Position numbers and translations under genes: made by a program. From positions 1-6,715 of the forward strand of contig DKNF01000251.1 in the NCBI GenBank assembly GCA_002470165.1: a DNA stretch of 6,715 bases, read 5' to 3'. The DNA is from Betaproteobacteria bacterium UBA7395. GTDB lineage: Bacteria; Pseudomonadota; Gammaproteobacteria; Burkholderiales; Rhodocyclaceae. The notes beneath the pieces are model-generated. The model ran no database searches. It saw only the letters and a program-made list of their open reading frames with translations, and had not been told where the DNA came from. Numbering within the stretch: the first letter of the stretch is position 1; the number at the start of each line of letters is the position of its first letter. Of this stretch, positions 1 through 6,715 are shown in pieces.

Positions 1-3414
<3,414 letters not shown>

Positions 3415-3424
3415 TGTCGTAAGC

Positions 3425-3455
3425 CAACCCCCGTGTTTCGTTGACATGGGGGTTG
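3425..3455 (+). other. stem-loop just after rpoC, overlapping the -35 box
   Basis: CAACCCCCGTG (3425-3435) pairs with CATGGGGGTTG (3445-3455). This gives an 11-bp stem with one G-U wobble and a 9-base loop, starting 10 bases after the rpoC stop codon. It is placed like a terminator or mRNA 3'-end stabiliser for rpoBC. However, the bases after it (ATCAACCATAG) are not a T tract, so efficient intrinsic termination is doubtful. The TTGACA box of the str promoter lies in its loop and right arm. The pairing is read directly; the function is inferred. Confidence 0.45.
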
Positions 3456-3469
3456 ATCAACCATAGAAT
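3441..3469 (+). promoter_or_regulatory. sigma-70-type promoter for the rpsL-rpsG-fusA-tuf operon
   Basis: A perfect -35 hexamer TTGACA (3441-3446) is followed by the optimal 17-base spacer and a -10 hexamer TAGAAT (3464-3469) with one mismatch to TATAAT. Transcription would start at about 3474-3477, leaving a 5' leader of about 100 bases before rpsL. The match, the ideal spacing and the position in the only long gap between rpoC and rpsL make this a likely primary promoter for the str genes. Read-through from rpoBC may add to it. No transcript data are available here. Confidence 0.8.
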
Positions 3470-3476
3470 CTATGGT
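3451..3476. promoter_or_regulatory. two adjoining palindromes inside the promoter (operator-like)
   Basis: GGTTGATCAACC (3451-3462) is a perfect 12-base palindrome lying wholly within the spacer between the -35 and -10 boxes. It is overlapped by a second dyad, ACCATAG-AAT-CTATGGT (3460-3476), with 7-bp arms that enclose the -10 hexamer and reach the likely start site. Symmetric sites at these positions are typical of repressor or activator operators. No specific regulator family is recognised from the sequence, so the role is inference. Confidence 0.3.
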
Positions 3477-3484
3477 CTTTGTCG

Positions 3485-3508
3485 GCAGAGACTAATCATT
3501 GTCTCTGC
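3485..3508 (+). other. leader stem-loop in the rpsL 5' UTR
   Basis: GCAGAGAC (3485-3492) and GTCTCTGC (3501-3508) form a perfect 8-bp stem around the 8-base loop TAATCATT. A G-U pair (3484/3509) could extend it. It lies about 10 bases into the predicted transcript and directly before the ATG of the small leader ORF. There is no following T tract, so it is not an obvious terminator. It may protect the 5' end or control initiation, but neither role is shown by the sequence. Confidence 0.45.
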
Positions 3509-3509
3509 T

Positions 3510-3572
3510 ATGGATAACAAAATTGCCGTCGTGCCCCGTTTTTCCGGGGCCTGGCTGTTGAAGGAAGTTTGA
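3510..3572 (+). CDS. candidate 20-codon leader peptide upstream of rpsL
   Basis: An ATG at 3510 opens a 20-codon frame (beginning [11 protein letters not shown] and ending LLKEV) that stops with TGA at 3570-3572, one base before the rpsL ATG at 3574. The frame runs across the 3533-3550 hairpin and the rpsL Shine-Dalgarno. If translated, ribosomes would melt that hairpin and terminate on top of the rpsL start, which is the geometry of translational coupling. Against it, there is no convincing Shine-Dalgarno at normal spacing before 3510; the nearest purine-rich run, GCAGAG at 3485-3490, is too far and is paired in a stem. An open frame of 20 codons is also easily found by chance. I know of no described homologue. 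Confidence 0.22.
   Translation: MDNKIAVVPRFSGAWLLKEV
3533..3550 (+). other. small GC stem-loop before the rpsL ribosome-binding site
   Basis: GCCCCG (3533-3538) pairs with CGGGGC (3545-3550) around the loop TTTTTC. The stem ends 10 bases before the AAGGAA Shine-Dalgarno of rpsL (3561-3566), leaving that site unpaired. The T run is in the loop and not after the stem, so this is not an intrinsic terminator on the + strand. It may help keep the ribosome-binding site open, which is inference. Confidence 0.4.
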
Positions 3573-3573
3573 T

Positions 3574-3951
3574 ATGCCGACCATCAACCAGCTCGTGCGC
3601 AAGCCGCGCGTCGCCGAAAAGGCCAAGAGCAAGGTTCCTGCGCTGGAAAAGTGCCCGCAAAAGCGTGGCGTCTGCACCCGCGTTTACACCACCACCCCGA
3701 AGAAGCCGAACTCCGCGCTGCGTAAGGTTTGCAAGGTTCGTCTGACGAACGGCTTCGAAGTCATTTCGTACATCGGCGGTGAAGGCCACAACCTGCAGGA
3801 GCACTCGGTGGTCCTGATCCGCGGTGGTCGTGTGAAGGATTTGCCCGGTGTGCGTTACCACACCGTGCGTGGCTCCCTGGATACCCAGGGCGTCAAGGAT
3901 CGCAAGCAAGCCCGTTCCAAGTACGGCGCCAAGCGTCCGAAGGCTGCCTGA
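3574..3951 (+). CDS. rpsL: 30S ribosomal protein S12
   Basis: S12 sits at the decoding centre of the 30S subunit and contributes to codon-anticodon proofreading. The 125-residue product closely matches the 124-residue E. coli protein. It has the invariant stretches [25 protein letters not shown] (residues about 27-51) and [18 protein letters not shown] (about 83-100). The positions where streptomycin-resistance substitutions classically occur, Lys43 and Lys88 counting Met1, are both Lys, the usual sensitive-type residues. Asp89, the residue methylthiolated by RimO in other bacteria, is present. The ATG start is supported by the conserved N-terminus [12 protein letters not shown] and by AAGGAA at 3561-3566, seven bases upstream. 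It is the first gene of the str operon, 159 bases after rpoC, and probably transcribed from the promoter at 3441-3469. Confidence 0.99.
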   Translation: MPTINQLVRKPRVAEKAKSKVPALEKCPQKRGVCTRVYTTTPKKPNSALRKVCKVRLTNGFEVISYIGGEGHNLQEHSVVLIRGGRVKDLPGVRYHTVRGSLDTQGVKDRKQARSKYGAKRPKAA

Positions 3952-3974
3952 TCCATCAGGCGGTTTGAGTAAGT

Positions 3975-3994
3975 GGCCACTCTGCTGGGTGGCC
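3975..3994 (+). other. stem-loop in the rpsL-rpsG gap (first of two)
   Basis: GGCCAC (3975-3980) pairs with GTGGCC (3989-3994) around the 8-base loop TCTGCTGG, 23 bases after the rpsL stop codon. With the larger hairpin that follows, it makes the 110-base rpsL-rpsG gap highly structured. In E. coli this gap holds the binding site through which S7 represses its own operon. Whether this structure is the equivalent cannot be decided by eye. Confidence 0.4.
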
Positions 3995-4000
3995 GAGAGG

Positions 4001-4032
4001 GCCGGGGGGGTGAAAACCCCTTCCCGGCTTTT
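4001..4032 (+). promoter_or_regulatory. strong GC hairpin plus T4 between rpsL and rpsG (attenuator or S7 regulatory site candidate)
   Basis: GCCGGGGGGG (4001-4010) pairs with CCCC (4017-4020) and CCCGGC (4023-4028). This is ten pairs interrupted by a two-T bulge, with the loop TGAAAA. TTTT (4029-4032) follows at once, so the shape is that of an intrinsic terminator with a short U tract. Located inside an operon whose downstream genes must be highly expressed, it is more plausibly a partial attenuator, a processing or stability element, or part of the S7 feedback site known in this gap in E. coli. The rpsG Shine-Dalgarno (GAGG, 4053-4056) lies 20 bases further on. Confidence 0.5.
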
Positions 4033-4061
4033 CAACTGAATAGTGATCAAGAGAGGTTAGT

Positions 4062-4532
4062 ATGCCCCGTCGTCGTGAAGTACCCAAGCGTGACATTCTC
4101 CCGGACCCGAAGTTCGGCAGCGTCGAAGTTTCCAAGTTCATCAATGCCGTGATGCAGAGCGGCAAGAAGTCGGTGGCCGAGCGTATCGTCTACGGCGCCT
4201 TCGACATCATCAGCACCAAGTCCGGCAAGGATCCGCTGGAAGTTTTCGGTTCCGCCATGGCCAACGTCAAGCCCATGGTCGAAGTGAAGTCGCGCCGTGT
4301 CGGCGGTGCCAACTACCAGGTGCCCGTTGAAGTTCGTCCGGCCCGTCGCGCTGCCCTGGCCATGCGCTGGTTGCGTGAGTTCGCCCGCAAGCGCTCGGAA
4401 AAGTCCATGGGTCAGCGTCTGGCTGCAGAAATGATGGAAGCTGCCGAAAACCGTGGCGGTGCAGTCAAGAAGCGTGACGAAGTGCATCGCATGGCCGAAG
4501 CCAACAAGGCTTTCGCCCACTTCCGCTTCTAA
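4062..4532 (+). CDS. rpsG: 30S ribosomal protein S7
   Basis: S7 is a primary 16S rRNA-binding protein that organises the 30S head and lies near the tRNA exit site. In E. coli it is also the translational repressor of the str operon. The 156-residue product is the usual full length. It begins [20 protein letters not shown] and carries the conserved basic region [22 protein letters not shown] at about residues 75-96. It ends with the family pattern [21 protein letters not shown]. The ATG is preceded by GAGAGGT (4051-4057) at short spacing of four to five bases. It is separated from rpsL by a structured 110-base gap, whereas fusA follows after only 25 bases. This fits joint control of rpsG and fusA. 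No anomalies are seen. Confidence 0.99.
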   Translation: MPRRREVPKRDILPDPKFGSVEVSKFINAVMQSGKKSVAERIVYGAFDIISTKSGKDPLEVFGSAMANVKPMVEVKSRRVGGANYQVPVEVRPARRAALAMRWLREFARKRSEKSMGQRLAAEMMEAAENRGGAVKKRDEVHRMAEANKAFAHFRF

Positions 4533-4544
4533 TCCATTTACTAC

Positions 4545-4550
4545 GAAGGT
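4545..4550 (+). promoter_or_regulatory. ribosome-binding site that sets the GTG start of fusA
   Basis: GAAGGT lies seven bases before the GTG at 4558, a normal Shine-Dalgarno spacing. It supports the GTG as the true start of fusA over the in-frame ATG at 4453, which lies inside rpsG and would add 35 residues with no resemblance to EF-G. Confidence 0.8.
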
Positions 4551-4557
4551 ATCTACC

Positions 4558-6651
4558 GTGGCCCGTAAAACCCCTATCGAGCGCTACCGCAACATCGGTA
4601 TCAGCGCGCACATCGACGCCGGCAAGACCACCACGACCGAGCGCATCCTGTTCTACACCGGTGTCAATCACAAGATCGGTGAAGTGCATGACGGCGCTGC
4701 CACCATGGACTGGATGGAGCAGGAGCAGGAGCGTGGCATCACCATCACCTCCGCTGCCACCACCTGCTTCTGGAAGGGTATGGACAGTTCGTTCCCGGAG
4801 CATCGCTTCAACATCATCGACACCCCGGGGCACGTTGACTTCACCATCGAAGTCGAACGCTCGATGCGTGTTCTTGACGGTGCCTGCATGGTCTATTGTG
4901 CCGTCGGCGGCGTCCAGCCGCAGTCGGAAACCGTCTGGCGTCAGGCGACCAAGTACAAGGTGCCGCGTCTGGCCTTCGTGAACAAGATGGACCGTTCGGG
5001 TGCCAACTTCTTCAAGGTCGTTGACCAGATGAAGACCCGCCTGAAGGCCAGCCCGGTGCCGATCGTTATCCCCATCGGTGCTGAAGACACTTTCGAGGGT
5101 GTTGTCGATCTGCTCAAGATGAAAGCCATCTACTGGGACGAGGCTTCCCAGGGCATGAAGTTCGACTACCGCGACATTCCGGCCGATCTGGTCGAGACCG
5201 CCCAGACCTGGCGCGAGCAGATGATCGAAGCGGCGGCCGAGGCCTCCGAAGATCTGATGAACGAGTACCTGGAAAACGGCGAGCTGTCGGAAGAGAAGAT
5301 CAAGCAGGGTCTGCGCATGCGCACCCTGGCCTGCGAAATCCAGCCGATGCTGTGCGGTACCGCATTCAAGAACAAGGGCGTTCAGCGCATGCTCGACGCC
5401 GTCATCGAACTGCTGCCGTCGCCGGTCGACATTCCGCCGGTGCAGGGTGTGGACGAGCGTGAGCAGGAAGTCTCGCGCAAGGCCGATGACAGCGAGAAGT
5501 TCTCGGCGCTGGCCTTCAAGCTGATGACCGACCCGTTCGTCGGCCAGCTGACCTTCATCCGCGTTTATTCGGGCGTTCTGACCTCCGGTGCGACCGTCTA
5601 CAACTCGGTCAAGGGCAAGAAGGAACGTATCGGCCGCATCCTGCAGATGCACGCCAACAACCGCGAAGAAATCAAGGAAGTTCTGGCTGGCGACATCGCA
5701 GCCTGCGTGGGTCTGAAGGAAGTCACGACGGGTGAAACCCTGTGCGATCCGGAAGCGCCGATCATTCTCGAGCGCATGGTCTTCCCGGAGCCGGTGATTC
5801 ACGTCGCCGTCGAGCCGAAGACCAAGGCCGACCAGGAAAAGATGGGTATCGCGCTGGGGCGTCTGGCTGCCGAAGATCCGTCCTTCCGCGTCCGCACCGA
5901 CGAAGAATCCGGCCAGACCATCATCTCCGGCATGGGCGAACTGCACCTCGACATCATCGTCGATCGCATGAAGCGCGAATTCAACGTTGAGGCCGCCGTC
6001 GGTGCGCCGCAGGTTGCCTACCGCGAATGCATCAAGAAGGCTGTCGAACAGGAAGGCAAGTTCGTCAAGCAGTCCGGCGGTCGCGGTCAGTTCGGTCACG
6101 TCTGGCTCAAAATCGAGCCGAACGAAGCCGGCAAGGGCTACGAGTTCGTCGACGCCATCAAGGGTGGTGTGGTTCCGCGCGAATACATCCCGGCGGTCGA
6201 CAAGGGTCTGCAGGATGCCATCGGTAGCGGCGTACTCGCCGGCTTCCCGGTCGTCGACATCAAGTTTACGCTGTTCGACGGTTCCTACCACGATGTTGAC
6301 TCCAACGAAAACGCCTTCCGCATGGCGGCTTCGATGGCCTTCAAGGAAGGTATGAAGAAGGCCAGCCCGACGCTGCTCGAGCCGATGATGTCGGTTGTTG
6401 TCGAAACCCCGGAAGACTACATGGGCAACGTCATGGGCGACCTGTCGTCGCGTCGCGGCATCGTTCAGGGTATGGACGATCTGCCGGGCGGTACCAAGGA
6501 AGTTCGCGCCGAAGTGCCGCTGTCCGAAATGTTCGGCTACGCCACCTCGCTGCGCTCGCTGTCCCAGGGTCGCGCTACCTACACCATGGAATTCAAGCAC
6601 TACGTCGAAGCGCCGAAGAACGTCGCTGAAGCGGTCATCAACAAGAAGTAA
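4558..6651 (+). CDS. fusA: translation elongation factor G
   Basis: EF-G is the cytoplasmic GTPase that translocates tRNA and mRNA on the ribosome and, with RRF, helps recycle ribosomes. From the GTG start the product is 697 residues, close to E. coli EF-G (about 704), and begins [28 protein letters not shown]. The GTPase motifs are intact: P-loop AHIDAGKT (17-24), switch I RGITIT with Thr62, DTPGH (88-92, catalytic His92) and NKMD (142-145). Domain II follows at roughly 290-400 and domain III at roughly 400-480. Domain IV has GGRGQFGHV and the tip loop GSYHDVDS with His578, the likely counterpart of E. coli His583. Domain V ends with [23 protein letters not shown]. Position in the str operon identifies it as the main EF-G, not a secondary paralogue. 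It lies 25 bases after rpsG and 21 before tuf, so all three are probably co-transcribed. Confidence 0.99.
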   Translation: MARKTPIERYRNIGISAHIDAGKTTTTERILFYTGVNHKIGEVHDGAATMDWMEQEQERGITITSAATTCFWKGMDSSFPEHRFNIIDTPGHVDFTIEVERSMRVLDGACMVYCAVGGVQPQSETVWRQATKYKVPRLAFVNKMDRSGANFFKVVDQMKTRLKASPVPIVIPIGAEDTFEGVVDLLKMKAIYWDEASQGMKFDYRDIPADLVETAQTWREQMIEAAAEASEDLMNEYLENGELSEEKIKQGLRMRTLACEIQPMLCGTAFKNKGVQRMLDAVIELLPSPVDIPPVQGVDEREQEVSRKADDSEKFSALAFKLMTDPFVGQLTFIRVYSGVLTSGATVYNSVKGKKERIGRILQMHANNREEIKEVLAGDIAACVGLKEVTTGETLCDPEAPIILERMVFPEPVIHVAVEPKTKADQEKMGIALGRLAAEDPSFRVRTDEESGQTIISGMGELHLDIIVDRMKREFNVEAAVGAPQVAYRECIKKAVEQEGKFVKQSGGRGQFGHVWLKIEPNEAGKGYEFVDAIKGGVVPREYIPAVDKGLQDAIGSGVLAGFPVVDIKFTLFDGSYHDVDSNENAFRMAASMAFKEGMKKASPTLLEPMMSVVVETPEDYMGNVMGDLSSRRGIVQGMDDLPGGTKEVRAEVPLSEMFGYATSLRSLSQGRATYTMEFKHYVEAPKNVAEAVINKK

Positions 6652-6672
6652 CCCTTTATTGGAGAACCGATA

Positions 6673-6715
6673 ATGGCTAAGGAAAAATTTGAACGTACCA
6701 AGCCGCACGTGAACG
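6673..6715 (+). CDS. tuf: translation elongation factor Tu, 5' end only
   Basis: Only the first 14 codons (MAKEKFERTKPHVN) and one further base are in the window. They match the highly conserved EF-Tu N-terminus, and the position directly after fusA is the standard one for a tuf gene. EF-Tu carries aminoacyl-tRNA to the ribosomal A site as a GTP complex. The ATG is preceded by GGAGA (6661-6665) with seven bases of spacing, and the gap to fusA is 21 bases with no terminator, so it should share the fusA transcript. The GTPase motifs lie beyond the edge. Whether the genome has a second tuf copy, as many proteobacteria do, cannot be seen here. Confidence 0.95.
   Translation, partial: MAKEKFERTKPHVN

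Noticed and set aside
3471..3484. Possible boxA-like antitermination element (GGTCTTTG) at the start of the str leader
   Set aside because: It matches the boxA consensus only loosely and has no convincing partner element, so I do not support it.
4004..4010. Run of seven G as a possible slippage or assembly error
   Set aside because: It is non-coding and the G run is matched by C runs in a consistent hairpin, so there is no evidence of error. Read-level support would settle the exact length.
3508..4520. Minus-strand open frames opposite rpsL (3508-4050) and rpsG (4047-4520)
   Set aside because: Both are in register with the sense genes and open for the same codon-usage reason. Their translations show no recognisable protein family.
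4453..4557. An upstream ATG giving a 732-residue EF-G that overlaps rpsG
   Set aside because: The extra 35 residues are the rpsG coding sequence read in another frame and do not resemble EF-G. The GTG at 4558 has a good ribosome-binding site and begins the conserved [14 protein letters not shown].
4465..6708. A 747-codon open frame on the minus strand across all of fusA
   Set aside because: It is in exact codon register with fusA, so its stop codons could arise only from sense TTA, CTA or TCA codons, which this GC-rich, highly expressed gene avoids. The long open frame is a by-product of codon usage. It runs on into tuf and the rpsG end, resembles no family I recognise, and has no sign of its own promoter.

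Overview
This window is a stretch of the core transcription and translation locus of a bacterium: the 3' four-fifths of rpoC, then rpsL, rpsG, fusA and the first 14 codons of tuf, all on the + strand. The order rpoC-rpsL-rpsG-fusA-tuf is the classical 'str' arrangement directly downstream of rpoBC. The GC-rich third codon positions, the RpoC with the long trigger-loop insertion (SI3) typical of Proteobacteria, a 156-residue S7 and a 697-residue EF-G all point to a proteobacterium. My best guess is a betaproteobacterium, perhaps Rhodocyclales-like; that rank is an impression from the protein sequences, not a measured placement.

Layout: 1-3414 is rpoC, open at the left edge and starting inside the clamp coiled-coil. 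Bases 3415-3573 are a 159-base gap holding a near-consensus sigma-70 promoter (TTGACA-17-TAGAAT), several inverted repeats that tile the promoter and leader, and a 20-codon candidate leader ORF ending one base before rpsL. rpsL is at 3574-3951. The 110-base gap 3952-4061 holds two stem-loops; the second is a strong GC hairpin followed by TTTT. rpsG is at 4062-4532. A 25-base gap with a good ribosome-binding site precedes a GTG-started fusA (4558-6651). A 21-base gap leads to tuf (6673 onward, cut by the right edge).

How it works together: RpoC is the catalytic large subunit of RNA polymerase. S12 and S7 are 30S proteins at the decoding centre and at the head/tRNA exit region. EF-G drives translocation and EF-Tu delivers aminoacyl-tRNA. 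The short gaps from rpsG onward indicate one transcript, while the promoter after rpoC suggests the str genes are also transcribed independently of rpoBC. The rpsL-rpsG gap is where the E. coli operon carries the S7 autoregulatory site, so structure there is expected to be regulatory.

All full-length genes look intact, with the expected functional residues. I found no mobile element, CRISPR array, tRNA/rRNA gene, horizontally acquired cargo or new multi-gene system. The points worth a second look are all in the two longer intergenic regions.
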